DNA of 64,000 nt from JAJDTQ01 sp963422385 (GTDB lineage: Bacteria > Desulfobacterota > Binatia > UBA9968 > JAJDTQ01), in contig OY729432.1 of the NCBI GenBank assembly GCA_963422385.1, forward strand, positions 1,302,001 to 1,366,000. The letters are read 5' to 3'. Positions 18,439-26,872 of this stretch are shown piece by piece; positions within the stretch are counted from its first letter, which is position 1; each line of letters begins with the position of its first letter. A model generated the notes under the pieces. It made no database searches. It was not told the origin of the DNA and saw only the letters and a list, made by a program, of their open reading frames with translations. Made by a program: the position numbers and the translations under genes.

Positions 18439-20025
18439 CTACACCGGCATCAGGCCGTGCTTCTTGGCGGGGCGGGTCTCTCTCTTCTGGCGCAGCAGCG
18501 CCAAGGTCCGGGTGAGACGGGCGCGGGTGTCGGCGGGCCGGATGACGGCTTGGGAGAACTGTTTGGACAAGGCCTCGAACGGGCCGTTGAAGCGCTCGGC
18601 GAACTCGGCCATCTTCTCCCGGCGGGTGCGCTCGGGGTCGTCGGACGCGGCGATCTCGCGTCGGTAGAGCACGTTTACGGCGCCGCCGCCGCCCATCACC
18701 GCCAACTCCACCCCGGGCCACAGCCAGAGTTGGTCGGCGCCCATTTCGCGCGTGCACATGGCCTGCTTGGCGCCGCCGTAGCCCTTGCGCAGCACGATGG
18801 TGATCTTGGGCACGGTGGCCTCGGCGTAGGCGTAGAGCATCTTGGCGCCGTGCCGGATGATGCCCTTCTCCTCCTGCTGCCTGCCCGGGAAGAACCCGGG
18901 CACGTCCATCAGGGTGACGATGGGGACGTTGAAGGCGTCGCAGAAGCGGATGAAGCGGGCGGCCTTGTCCGAGGCGTCCACGTCCAGGCTGCCGGCCAGG
19001 AACATGGGCTGGTTGGCCACGAACCCCACCGGGTAGCCGTCGAGCCGCCCGAAACCCGTCACCAGGTTGCGCGCGAACCGGCGCTTGAGCTCCAGGAACT
19101 CGCCGCCGTCCACCACCGCCTCGATCACCTTGACGATGTCGTAGGGCTTGCGCTTGTCGTCGGGAACCAGCTTCTCGATGCCGTCGAGCCGCCGCTCCGG
19201 GTCGTCGCCGGTCTCCTTGCGCGGCAGCGGCGCGTTGCAGTTGGCCGGCAGGAAACCCAGCAGCCTGCGGATCTCCGCCAGGCAGGCCTTGTCGTCCGCG
19301 CTCACCAGGTCCGCCACCCCGGAGACCTCCGAGTGGATCCGCACTCCGCCCAGCTCCTCCATGGTCACCTCCTCCCCCAGCACCTCCTTGATCACCGGCG
19401 GCCCGGTGATGAACATCTGGCTGGTGCCCCGGACCATGAGGATGAAGTCCGTCAGCGCTGGCGAGTAGGAGGCCACGCCGATGCACGGCCCCATCACCGC
19501 TGAAATCTGCGGGATGGCGCCGGACGCGATGCTGTTCTCGAAGAAGATCCGGCCGATGGCCGCGGTGACGCTCAGTCCCTCCTGGATCCGGGCGCCCACC
19601 GAGTCGTAGAGCCCGATGCACGGCATGCCCAAGGAGCGGGCGGTACGGATGCCGTTGGCGATCTTCTCGGCGTGTGCGCTGCCCACCGCCCCCGCCAGCA
19701 CCGTGCGGTCCTGGGCGAACAGGTACACCGACCGCCCGTCGATGCGGGCGAAGCCGCACACCACCCCGTCGGTGGGTTGGCGCCGCTCGGCCATGCCGAA
19801 ATCCGTGCACTGGGTCTCGGCCAGCATGAACTCTTCGGTGAAGCTGCCCGGGTCCACGAGCCTGTCGATGCGTTCCCGGGCGGCGAGCTTGCCCTCGCCG
19901 TGCTGCTTGTCGATGGCCCGGGCGTCGCCCTCCAGCACCCGCGCCTCGAGCTCGGCGAGCTTATGCTCCAGTGACGGATTTTCCGCGGTGGAGGAGTCTT
20001 CAGGGGTTGTCGATTTGTCGGCCAT
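18439..20025 (-). CDS. Acyl-CoA carboxyltransferase subunit of a Na+-pumping decarboxylase (MmdA/PccB type)
   Basis: A protein of 528 residues with two crotonase-like carboxyltransferase halves. AQDRTVLAGAVGSAHAEKI and the second-half segments LAGSLDVDASDKAARFIRFC and GYGGAKQAMCTREMGADQ are typical of propionyl/methylmalonyl-CoA carboxyltransferases. The neighbours (biotin carrier, short gamma, beta membrane subunit, all upstream in the same direction) indicate a methylmalonyl-CoA-decarboxylase-like sodium pump rather than a carboxylase: no biotin carboxylase gene is present here. Substrate (methylmalonyl, glutaconyl or other CoA) is not settled by sequence. Confidence 0.85.
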   Translation of the reverse strand: MADKSTTPEDSSTAENPSLEHKLAELEARVLEGDARAIDKQHGEGKLAARERIDRLVDPGSFTEEFMLAETQCTDFGMAERRQPTDGVVCGFARIDGRSVYLFAQDRTVLAGAVGSAHAEKIANGIRTARSLGMPCIGLYDSVGARIQEGLSVTAAIGRIFFENSIASGAIPQISAVMGPCIGVASYSPALTDFILMVRGTSQMFITGPPVIKEVLGEEVTMEELGGVRIHSEVSGVADLVSADDKACLAEIRRLLGFLPANCNAPLPRKETGDDPERRLDGIEKLVPDDKRKPYDIVKVIEAVVDGGEFLELKRRFARNLVTGFGRLDGYPVGFVANQPMFLAGSLDVDASDKAARFIRFCDAFNVPIVTLMDVPGFFPGRQQEEKGIIRHGAKMLYAYAEATVPKITIVLRKGYGGAKQAMCTREMGADQLWLWPGVELAVMGGGGAVNVLYRREIAASDDPERTRREKMAEFAERFNGPFEALSKQFSQAVIRPADTRARLTRTLALLRQKRETRPAKKHGLMPV

Positions 20026-20067
20026 TCACGTGCCCCGTGGCCGCCCGTCCATGTCCCCGCGGCATCC

Positions 20068-20089
20068 CCTTCCCGCGAAAGCGGGAAGG
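20068..20089. repeat. REP-like hairpin with GAAA loop
   Basis: CCTTCCCGC and GCGGGAAGG form a 9-bp stem around GAAA in the 110-bp gap between the beta subunit and carboxyltransferase genes. The same stem-GAAA-stem design occurs at 26061-26080, and related hairpins with GGAA or TTCC loops at 33277 and 33351. Here it lies within an operon and may affect transcript processing. Confidence 0.7.
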
Positions 20090-20135
20090 ACGGAGCGGGG
20101 ACGGGCCACTTCCCCAGCGCCGATCAGCCCGTCCC

Positions 20136-21278
20136 TCAGATAATCCCCATCCCCCGCAGCACCGAAAGCATGATGGCGGCGGCGATGACCGAGCCGATCT
20201 GGCCGCCGGCGTTGGCGCTCATGGCATGCATCAGCAGGTGGTTCTTCCTGTTGTAGCGCTGCCCCTCGTTCTGCGCCACCCGCGCGGCCATGGGAAAGGC
20301 CGAGATGCCGGCGGCGCCGATGAGCGGGTTGATCCGGCCCCGTGTGAGCAGGCACATGAGCTTGCCGAACAACACCCCCATCACCGTATCCAGGCCGATG
20401 GCCACCAGCCCCAGGGACAGCACCATCAAGGTCTCCACCCGCAGGAACCGCTCCGCGGCCATGGTGCCGCCGATGGACAGGCCCAGCAGCAGGGTCACGA
20501 TGTTGGCGATCTCGTTCTCCGAGGCCAGCTTGAGCCGCTCCACCACGCCGCATTCCCGGAGCAGGTTGCCCAGCATCAGCATGCCGATCAACGGCGCCCC
20601 CAGGGGCGCGATGATCGACGCCACCACCGTGACGACGATGGGGAACAGAATACGGGTGGTCCTGGACGCTGGCGTCTGCTGCACCATCCCCATGACGATC
20701 CGCTTCTCTCGGGCGGTGGTCAGGACCCGCATGATCGGCGGCTGGATCAGCGGCACCAGCGACATGTACGAATAGGCGGCCACCGACACCGCCCCCAGCA
20801 GATGCGGCGCATAGCGCGAGCTGACGTAGATGGCGGTGGGCCCGTCGCAGGCGCCGATGACGCCGATGGCCACGGCGTCCAGCTTGCTGAAGCCCAGCCC
20901 CAGGGCCAGCAGCAGCGTCAGGAAGATGCCGAACTGGCCGGCCGCGCCCAGCATGATGATCTTGGGGTTGGAGAACAGCGGCCCGAAGTCGGTCATGGCG
21001 CCGATGCCGAGGAAGATCAGCACCGGGAAGATCTCGGTCCGGATGCCGAAGTCGTAGAAGAACCGGAGCGTCCCGCCCTCGGCCATGAGCTCGGCCTGGG
21101 GGATGTTGACCAGGATGGCGCCGAAGCCGATGGGCACCAGCAGCAGCGGCTCGAACCCCTTGCCGATGCCGAGGTAGAGCAGCACCGCCGCGATGGCCAT
21201 CATGACCACTTGGCCGAGCCCCAGGTGCGAAACGCCGTCGAGCAGCCCCAGGGCTCCGGAGAGGATCGCGGATTCCAT
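20136..21278 (-). CDS. Sodium-ion-translocating decarboxylase beta subunit
   Basis: A 380-residue polytopic membrane protein of the OadB/MmdB/GcdB family. GAMTDFGPLFSNPK and GACDGPTAIYVSSRYAP, with the functional Asp of the sodium path, are signature segments; AAYSYMSLVPLIQPPIMR and the C-terminal GISAFPMAARVAQ also match. It decarboxylates carboxybiotin on the carrier protein and exports Na+. It lies 39 bp after the gamma-subunit gene and upstream of the carboxyltransferase. The operon would couple acyl-CoA decarboxylation to a sodium gradient. Confidence 0.93.
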   Translation of the reverse strand: MESAILSGALGLLDGVSHLGLGQVVMMAIAAVLLYLGIGKGFEPLLLVPIGFGAILVNIPQAELMAEGGTLRFFYDFGIRTEIFPVLIFLGIGAMTDFGPLFSNPKIIMLGAAGQFGIFLTLLLALGLGFSKLDAVAIGVIGACDGPTAIYVSSRYAPHLLGAVSVAAYSYMSLVPLIQPPIMRVLTTAREKRIVMGMVQQTPASRTTRILFPIVVTVVASIIAPLGAPLIGMLMLGNLLRECGVVERLKLASENEIANIVTLLLGLSIGGTMAAERFLRVETLMVLSLGLVAIGLDTVMGVLFGKLMCLLTRGRINPLIGAAGISAFPMAARVAQNEGQRYNRKNHLLMHAMSANAGGQIGSVIAAAIMLSVLRGMGII

Positions 21279-21317
21279 GTGTTTCGGGTCTGTCCTTCCA
21301 GGCTGAGCGGAGTGTCG

Positions 21318-21434
21318 TCAGGCGGGAAAGATTTTCCTGATCAGGAGGATCAAAAGGCTCAGCAGCCACAGCACCAGCAGCGTGCCGACACTGCCCACCA
21401 GCGCAACCGTGACGCCGAATTCCCAAGCGTTCAT
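21318..21434 (-). CDS. Short gamma-like subunit of the Na+ decarboxylase (38 residues)
   Basis: The predicted peptide has only 38 residues: MNAWEFGVTVALVGSVGTLL followed by a hydrophobic stretch and IRKIFPA. It has one membrane helix, like the N-terminal half of OadG/MmdD, which tether the carrier and carboxyltransferase to the membrane. It lacks the usual proline/alanine-rich tail. It is placed between the biotin carrier and beta subunit, exactly where a gamma subunit belongs. Assignment rests on position and membrane helix. Confidence 0.7.
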   Translation of the reverse strand: MNAWEFGVTVALVGSVGTLLVLWLLSLLILLIRKIFPA

Positions 21435-21474
21435 GCCAACCGTTCCGGGTGAAAGCCGTCCGCAGTCCTTGGGG

Positions 21475-21690
21475 CTACTCGATTTCGGCGAGCTCCTCCC
21501 CCGCCTCCACCGACTGGCCGACCTCGACCTTGACCGTCTTGACCGTCCCGCCACTGGGCGCCACCACGGGAATTTCCATCTTCATGGCCTCCATGATGAT
21601 GACCACGTCGTCCTCTTCCACGGCCTGGCCTGGATTCGCCTCGATCCTCAAAATCTTTCCAACCATGGGAGCTGTGACGGAGGTTGTCAA
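21475..21690 (-). CDS. Biotin carboxyl carrier subunit, TTG start
   Basis: A 71-residue biotinyl domain: TTSVTAPMVGKILRIEANPG, then MEAMKMEI with the biotin-accepting Lys37 and VEVGQSVEAGEELAEIE at the end. No ATG fits; TTG at 21690 lies eight bases after AAGGAG and gives a compact domain, while extending to an upstream ATG (21786) adds a tail without homology. It is the first gene of the decarboxylase operon. It shuttles CO2 from the carboxyltransferase to the beta subunit. Confidence 0.88.
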   Translation of the reverse strand: MTTSVTAPMVGKILRIEANPGQAVEEDDVVIIMEAMKMEIPVVAPSGGTVKTVKVEVGQSVEAGEELAEIE

Positions 21691-21905
21691 TGGATGCTCT
21701 CCTTGCGCTTGAAAGCCGTTGAAAAACGTCCGATTTCGTGCGATTCGGGTTCGTTCCTTTATCAGGCTTTTCCGGGGACAAGTCAAATGAGGAACTCGCG
21801 ACGATGTCTTGCACCGCGCCGATGCAGGGGCGGGAGGGCCTAAAGAAACGGATTGACCGGCCGATTCTCCATTCCTATAATCATTGGCGTATGAAGGGTC
21901 GCCCC

Positions 21906-22310
21906 ATGGAGACGTTGAAGGAATATGCCGGCGTGATCACCGCTGCGGTTACGATGCTTGCCGCATTGGGTGCACTGGGCTTGTGGGCCATCAACGCCCA
22001 AGTCATGCCCGAGATTGGCCGGGTGGACGGGCGGATCGACAGTTACGAGTCCCTGTACAAGGGAATCGATGCACGTCTTGACCCCATGGATGCGCGTCTT
22101 GACCGGATAGACGTCAGGCTTGCTCACATCGACGAGCGGTTTGATCGGATCGATGAGCGTCTTGCCCGGATGGACCAGCGGTTTGACCACATGAATGAGC
22201 GGTTTGACCGCATGGATGACCGCATAAGCCAAAGGCTCGACGCCTTGGCCAACAACGTGAGCGCCATTCTGTCAAGGCTTCCGGTGCCCGCAAATCAGCA
22301 GGACGGCTGA
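21906..22310 (+). CDS. Membrane-anchored coiled-coil repeat protein, unknown function
   Basis: A 134-residue protein not recognised as a named family. Residues about 8-28 (YAGVITAAVTMLAALGALGLWA) form one membrane helix. From about residue 45 the sequence is a seven-residue repeat of the type R-[LF]-D-x-[IM]-D-x (ARLDRIDVRLAHIDERFDRI and so on), repeated about ten times to give a long parallel coiled coil. The underlying DNA is itself repetitive (variants of GAGCGGTTTGACC). ATG 21906 was chosen because AAGGG lies eight bases upstream; ATG 21891 is possible. Confidence 0.65.
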   Translation: METLKEYAGVITAAVTMLAALGALGLWAINAQVMPEIGRVDGRIDSYESLYKGIDARLDPMDARLDRIDVRLAHIDERFDRIDERLARMDQRFDHMNERFDRMDDRISQRLDALANNVSAILSRLPVPANQQDG

Positions 22311-22335
22311 ACTCGGGCGGGGTCCGAAAGCATCC

Positions 22336-22764
22336 CTACGTGTCCCAGGGGTCGTAGCTGCCGAAGTTCCAGAGGTTGCCTTCCGGATCGCGACAGGAAT
22401 ACAGCCGGCCGCCGTAGTGCTGATCCTCGGGAGCCATTACGACCTCGGCGCCCGCGGCAAAGGCCTTGGCGTGGTGTGCGTCCACGTCGGTTACGACGAC
22501 GTAAAGGCTCTGCGACACCGGCCCGCCGGCCTCGGCCAGAGGCTGCTGAAGCTGCCCGAACGCGTCGTCCCGCGCCGAGCCCAGCATCACCATGCCGTTG
22601 CCGAACACGAGCTGGGCATGGTCGATGGCGCCGCCCTCGCCGGGCGCCACCAGATGCCGCTCGAAGCCGAACGCCTCGCACAGCCAATCGATGGCCGCGG
22701 CCGCGTCCCGGTAGCGGATCCCCGGAATCACCGTCGCCCTCGTGTCCTTCGCCAGACTGCTCAT
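22336..22764 (-). CDS. VOC-superfamily (glyoxalase/PhnB-like) protein
   Basis: A protein of 142 residues with two beta-alpha-beta-beta-beta units typical of vicinal-oxygen-chelate proteins. VIPGIRYRDAAAAIDWLCEAFGFE opens the first and CRDPEGNLWNFGSYDPW closes the second; this C-terminal pattern is seen in PhnB/YkcA-like proteins. GGGGAG upstream supports the start. It may bind a metal or a small molecule; no catalytic assignment is possible from sequence. Confidence 0.85.
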   Translation of the reverse strand: MSSLAKDTRATVIPGIRYRDAAAAIDWLCEAFGFERHLVAPGEGGAIDHAQLVFGNGMVMLGSARDDAFGQLQQPLAEAGGPVSQSLYVVVTDVDAHHAKAFAAGAEVVMAPEDQHYGGRLYSCRDPEGNLWNFGSYDPWDT

Positions 22765-22895
22765 GCCGGGTTCTCCCCTTTCGGTTTTGTCGAACCGCGG
22801 CGGACGGACCGCCGTCCGCGTAGTTTTCCACATTCCGCGGGTTGCGCCAAGCGGGGAAGGCCGCCGCGCACCCCGAAGATCGCAGGAAGCTCCTG

Positions 22896-24221
22896 TTACC
22901 CCAGCAGCGCGTTCACGCCCGCCAGGATCAGGATGGAGGCGGCGGCGAACAGGGCGGCGAACCGGAGGTTGGGCCCGAGGATGACCTTTTGCGGGGGTAC
23001 GTGGAACATGGTGGTGGCGGTGGCCACCATGATGGCGGAGAGGCCGATCATGGACGAGCAGGACCAGCTCACCAAGGCGCTCTCGATGAGCACGACGCCC
23101 GCAACCCGCCCCGGCAGGTCCGAGAAGACCGTCAGCAGAAAGGTCACGGACACGATCTGGTGCACGCCGGCCAGGGCGCCGAGGCTCACGGTCCCGATGA
23201 TGATCGCGATGACGGCCACGGCGGGCAGGTCGAGGCTGCTGATCCAGCCCGTGATCCCGGTCTGCGCGAAAACGTGCCGGACCACCCCGCCCAGCGCCAG
23301 CGAGATGGTAAGGATGGTGATCTCGTTGCCGATGTGGGCGGCGCCGCGGTAGGTGTTGACCAGGGTCGTCCGCAGCGCCCGCCGGCCCTTGAGCAAGAGC
23401 GTGAGCAGGCACAGGGCCGGGACGCTCACGATCAGCGCTTCCAGGGACGACAGCACGGTGACGCCGGACAGCACCGCCACCAGCAGGACGCAGAGCGCCA
23501 CCGGCGGCACGATGGGCTGGAGGCTCCGGAGCGCCCGCCAAAGAAGCGTGATGCCCGGTTCCCTCGAGTAGAGCAGGTGGGACGCGGTCAGGGCGCAGAC
23601 CGCCATGGACATGCCCAGCGTCATGATTTGCCACAAGGGCACCCCGGGCACGTACTGCGAGGACAGGGCCATTGCGATCCAGAACGGCGACCACAGGCCC
23701 GCGAGGCTGCCGCCGCGATGGCAGGCGCGCATGGCCGCGAGGTGTTCCTCCTCGACCTTGCTTGCGCCCACGATGGGGGCGGTGATGGCGTAGGCGCCCG
23801 GTCCCAGCACCACCGCCAGCAGGTGGCTGCCCACCAGGAAGCCGCCCAGCCGATGGTCGGGTTCGAGCCGCTCGAACAGCTCCCGCGCGTTGGCGATCTG
23901 CCGGAGCTGGTCCGCGGTGGCGCGCAACAGCACGATGGTGCCGAAGAAGCCGGCGAACAGGGGCGCCGCCTTGAAACCCACGAGCACGGCGGCAGGCCCG
24001 CCGTAGATGAGGATGAGCAGGGCGGCCAGGGCGGCGAGCCCGCTGCACAGGATGATCGTCGGCCGACGCAGGGAGACGAGAACCCGCAGGATATACAACA
24101 CCGCGACCACCGCGCCTGCTTGCTCCACGGTTGCCGCCGGCCATGCCATCCTGACGACCTGCGCCGCCCACAGCAGCAACAGCAGGGTCTCCGGCCGCAC
24201 GAGTTGGATGAGGATCGACAT
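22896..24221 (-). CDS. Polytopic membrane transporter, family uncertain
   Basis: A 441-residue, very hydrophobic protein with roughly eleven predicted helices. GPGAYAITAPIVGASKVEEEHLAAMRAC and ITGWISSLDLPAVAVIAIIIG-like segments recall ion-transporter-superfamily permeases, but no family signature is decisive. The start begins immediately with a hydrophobic helix (MSILIQLVRPETLLLLLW). It is divergent from the molybdenum hydroxylase, 71 bp away. Likely an organic anion or ion permease; the substrate is unknown. Confidence 0.55.
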   Translation of the reverse strand: MSILIQLVRPETLLLLLWAAQVVRMAWPAATVEQAGAVVAVLYILRVLVSLRRPTIILCSGLAALAALLILIYGGPAAVLVGFKAAPLFAGFFGTIVLLRATADQLRQIANARELFERLEPDHRLGGFLVGSHLLAVVLGPGAYAITAPIVGASKVEEEHLAAMRACHRGGSLAGLWSPFWIAMALSSQYVPGVPLWQIMTLGMSMAVCALTASHLLYSREPGITLLWRALRSLQPIVPPVALCVLLVAVLSGVTVLSSLEALIVSVPALCLLTLLLKGRRALRTTLVNTYRGAAHIGNEITILTISLALGGVVRHVFAQTGITGWISSLDLPAVAVIAIIIGTVSLGALAGVHQIVSVTFLLTVFSDLPGRVAGVVLIESALVSWSCSSMIGLSAIMVATATTMFHVPPQKVILGPNLRFAALFAAASILILAGVNALLG

Positions 24222-24236
24222 TGTTTCCGAGATGCG

Positions 24237-24254
24237 ACACTGTTGTACCAGTGT
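24237..24254. promoter_or_regulatory. Dyad in the divergent permease/hydroxylase promoter region
   Basis: ACACTG and CAGTGT form a perfect 6-bp dyad around TTGTAC, between the divergent starts at 24221 and 24293. Its position suits an operator or RNA-polymerase contact site, but no regulator gene is adjacent, so this is only a candidate. Confidence 0.3.
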
Positions 24255-24292
24255 AGTATCCTTCTGTGGACATGCGACCCTGGGAGCAGGAT

Positions 24293-26689
24293 ATGACGCA
24301 GACTTACATAGGGGCGCCGATCCGGCGCGGTGAAGACGTTCGTTTCCTGACCGGCAAGGCCACGTTCATCGACGACGTGAAGCTGCCCGGGATGCTGTAT
24401 GCGGCCGTCCTGCGGAGCCCTCACGCGCACGCCCGCATCAAGGCGGTGGATGCGTCGGAGGCTCTTAAGCTCACGGGGGTCGTCAGCGTCCTCACCTTTG
24501 CCGATCTGCCCGCGGGCGTCAAGCCGGTGCCGTTGCGCATGTACGCGCTGGATGGTCTGGACCGCTTCCTCCAGTACCCGCTGGCCCGGGGCAAGGTCGC
24601 CTACGTGGGCGAGCCGGTGGCGCTGGTGGCGGCCGTGGACCGTTACGTGGCGGAGGACGGCGCCGACGCCATCCACGTAGAGTACGAGCCGCTGGAGGTC
24701 GTCGCCGACGTCGAGACGGCGCTGCGCGGCGAGGTGATTATCTACGAGGAGCAGGGCACCAACGTGGCCGGCGGCCACGACATCAAGCTGGGCGACGTGG
24801 GCGGGGCGTTCCGGGATGCCGACTACACCCGCAAGGAAGTCCTGCGGGTGCACCGCCATACGGGCAATCCCATGGAGACCCGCGGGCTGGTGGCCTCGCA
24901 CGATGCCGGCCGGAACGAGGTGACGGTCTGGGGCCCCACCAAGGTGCCGCATTTCAACCGCGCGGTGCTGTCGTCGCTGCTGGACCTGCCGGAGCACCGG
25001 ATCCACTTCGTCGAGCCCGACGTGGGCGGCGGGTTCGGCATCCGCGGCGAGTTCTATCCGGAGGACTTCCTGATCCCCTACGCCGCCATGAAGCTCGGAC
25101 GGCCGGTGAAGTGGATCGAGGACCGGCGCGAGCACCTCATGGCGGCCAACCACTCGCGGGAGGTGCGTTGCGAGCTCGAGATCGCTGCGCACCGGGACGG
25201 CACGCTCCTGGGCATGCGCGCGCGCATTCACGGCGACATGGGCGCACACATCCGCACCCACGGCGGCCTGGTGCCGGCGTCCACCGCGGCGGTGCTGCCC
25301 GGGCCGTACCGGATCCCGGCCTACGAGGCCCACGTGCGTTGCGTCATGACCAACAAGATGGGCGTGGGGACCTACCGCGCGCCGGGACGCTACGAGTCCT
25401 GCTATTTCCGCGAGCGCATGCTCGACATCGTGGCCGCGGACCTGGGCATGGACCCCATCGACCTGCGCCGCAAGAACCTCATCCAACCCGAGGAGATTCC
25501 CTACGAGCTGGGACCCACCCGCCCAGGCGTCGCCTCCACCATCTTTGACAGCGGCGACTATCCACGGGCGCTGGAGCACGCCCTGGAACGGTTCGGCTAC
25601 GATGAGCTGAAATCGCTCCAGGGGCAGAAGCGGGAAGGCCGCTACCACGGCATCGGCATCGGCTGGTTCGTGAAGAACACCGGCCTGGGGCCGTCCGAGG
25701 GCGCGCGCGTCGCCATCACCGGCCCGGACAGCGTGGCCGTCTACTTGGGCATCGCCACCTTGGGGCAGGGCCACGAGACCGTGATGGCGCAGATCTGCGC
25801 TGATGCCCTGGGCGTGCCCATGGAGTGGATCACCGTGTTTCACGGCCACACCGACCTCATGCCCTGGGGCGGCGGCACCTACTCCAGCCGCGGCACGGTG
25901 ATGGCCGGCAACGCCGTGCACCTGACTGCCGAGGCGCTCAAGAGCCGCCTGCTGGAAGTGGCCTCGCGTCGTCTGGAAACCGACCCCGCCGGCCTGGAGT
26001 TCCGCTCCGGCCGGGTCTATGCCGCGGGGAGCGGCCAGTCGAACCTGGACGCCTCGTCTCATTCCGGCGAAAGCCGGAATCCGGGAGTTGATGCCGCAGG
26101 TGCCGGCCAGCCGTTGCTGGGGCTCGGAGAGCTGCTGGAAATGACCAGGCCCGGCAAGGTCACCGGAGGAGACGCCCCCGGCCTGGAGGCCACCGAATAC
26201 TTCCACACCGACCGGCTCACCTACACCTACGGCGGCCACCTGGTGCACGTGGCCGTGGACCCGGAGACGGGTCAGGTGGAGATCCTGCGCTATCTGGTGC
26301 TGGAGGACGTGGGCCGCGCCGTCAACCCGCTGCTGGTGCACGGCCAGGCCCTGGGCGCCGCCGCCCAAGGAATCGGCGGTACGCTGCTGGAGGAGCTCGC
26401 CTACAACGAGGACGGCCAGCTCCTGACCACCACGCTGCTGGACTATCCGCTCCCGTCGAGCATGGAGATCCCCCCGGTGGAGAGCATCATCACCGAGTAC
26501 TCCCCCTCGCCCCTCAACCCCCTGGGCGTCAAAGGCGCCGGCGAAGGCGGCATCGTCGCCTGCGGCGCCGCCTTGGCCAACGCCGTCTCCCACGCCCTGT
26601 CCTCCCTGGGCATCCAGATCAGGGACCTGCCGCTCAGCCCGGACCGGATACGGAGGTTGATCCGGGAGGCGGACGGGAGCGGCGGGTAA
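24293..26689 (+). CDS. Molybdenum hydroxylase large subunit (xanthine dehydrogenase/CO dehydrogenase family)
   Basis: A protein of 798 residues of the CoxL/XdhB type. The N-terminal GAPIRRGEDVRFLTGKATFIDD, the Moco segments FVEPDVGGGFGIRGEFYPED and GTYRAPGRYESCYFRER, and the C-terminal KGAGEGGIVACGAAL with the catalytic Glu are clear. The CODH-type active-site loop AYRCSFR is not seen, so an aldehyde, nicotinate or other hydroxylase is likelier than CO dehydrogenase. No 2Fe-2S or FAD subunit genes are adjacent. ATG 24293 has GGGAG at good spacing. A REP-like insertion lies inside the gene. Confidence 0.88.
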   Translation: MTQTYIGAPIRRGEDVRFLTGKATFIDDVKLPGMLYAAVLRSPHAHARIKAVDASEALKLTGVVSVLTFADLPAGVKPVPLRMYALDGLDRFLQYPLARGKVAYVGEPVALVAAVDRYVAEDGADAIHVEYEPLEVVADVETALRGEVIIYEEQGTNVAGGHDIKLGDVGGAFRDADYTRKEVLRVHRHTGNPMETRGLVASHDAGRNEVTVWGPTKVPHFNRAVLSSLLDLPEHRIHFVEPDVGGGFGIRGEFYPEDFLIPYAAMKLGRPVKWIEDRREHLMAANHSREVRCELEIAAHRDGTLLGMRARIHGDMGAHIRTHGGLVPASTAAVLPGPYRIPAYEAHVRCVMTNKMGVGTYRAPGRYESCYFRERMLDIVAADLGMDPIDLRRKNLIQPEEIPYELGPTRPGVASTIFDSGDYPRALEHALERFGYDELKSLQGQKREGRYHGIGIGWFVKNTGLGPSEGARVAITGPDSVAVYLGIATLGQGHETVMAQICADALGVPMEWITVFHGHTDLMPWGGGTYSSRGTVMAGNAVHLTAEALKSRLLEVASRRLETDPAGLEFRSGRVYAAGSGQSNLDASSHSGESRNPGVDAAGAGQPLLGLGELLEMTRPGKVTGGDAPGLEATEYFHTDRLTYTYGGHLVHVAVDPETGQVEILRYLVLEDVGRAVNPLLVHGQALGAAAQGIGGTLLEELAYNEDGQLLTTTLLDYPLPSSMEIPPVESIITEYSPSPLNPLGVKGAGEGGIVACGAALANAVSHALSSLGIQIRDLPLSPDRIRRLIREADGSGG
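26061..26080. repeat. REP-like hairpin inside the hydroxylase coding sequence
   Basis: ATTCCGGC and GCCGGAAT pair around GAAA, the same design as the intergenic hairpin at 20068. Here it is translated in frame as SHSGESRNPG, a peptide typical of such repeats and out of keeping with the family sequence around it. The insertion keeps the reading frame. Confidence 0.8.
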
Positions 26690-26803
26690 GGGGATACCGG
26701 CGGCTTCAGGGCGGACTGCACGATGCGGCGCTGCCCCCTGGCCGCGCCCGTGAATGATCCTCACCTCGATCTTCCTGAGAACTCGTCGTGGTTCATGGTG
26801 ATG

Positions 26804-26832
26804 GTGACGGCAGTTTGAGCGAAGACTACAAT
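26804..26832 (+). promoter_or_regulatory. Candidate promoter of the carbonic anhydrase gene
   Basis: GTGACG at 26804-26809 (four of six to TTGACA) and TACAAT at 26827-26832 (five of six to TATAAT) are separated by 17 bases. The predicted transcript would start near 26839, leaving about 34 nt before the GTG start codon. Confidence 0.5.
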
Positions 26833-26872
26833 TGCATGCAGGAGACCGACAAGCAGGGAAAGGGGCAAGACC

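Noticed and set aside
24293..26689. CO dehydrogenase (CoxL)
   Set aside because: The AYRCSFR-type active-site loop is not seen and CoxS/CoxM genes are absent nearby; a more general molybdenum hydroxylase call is safer.
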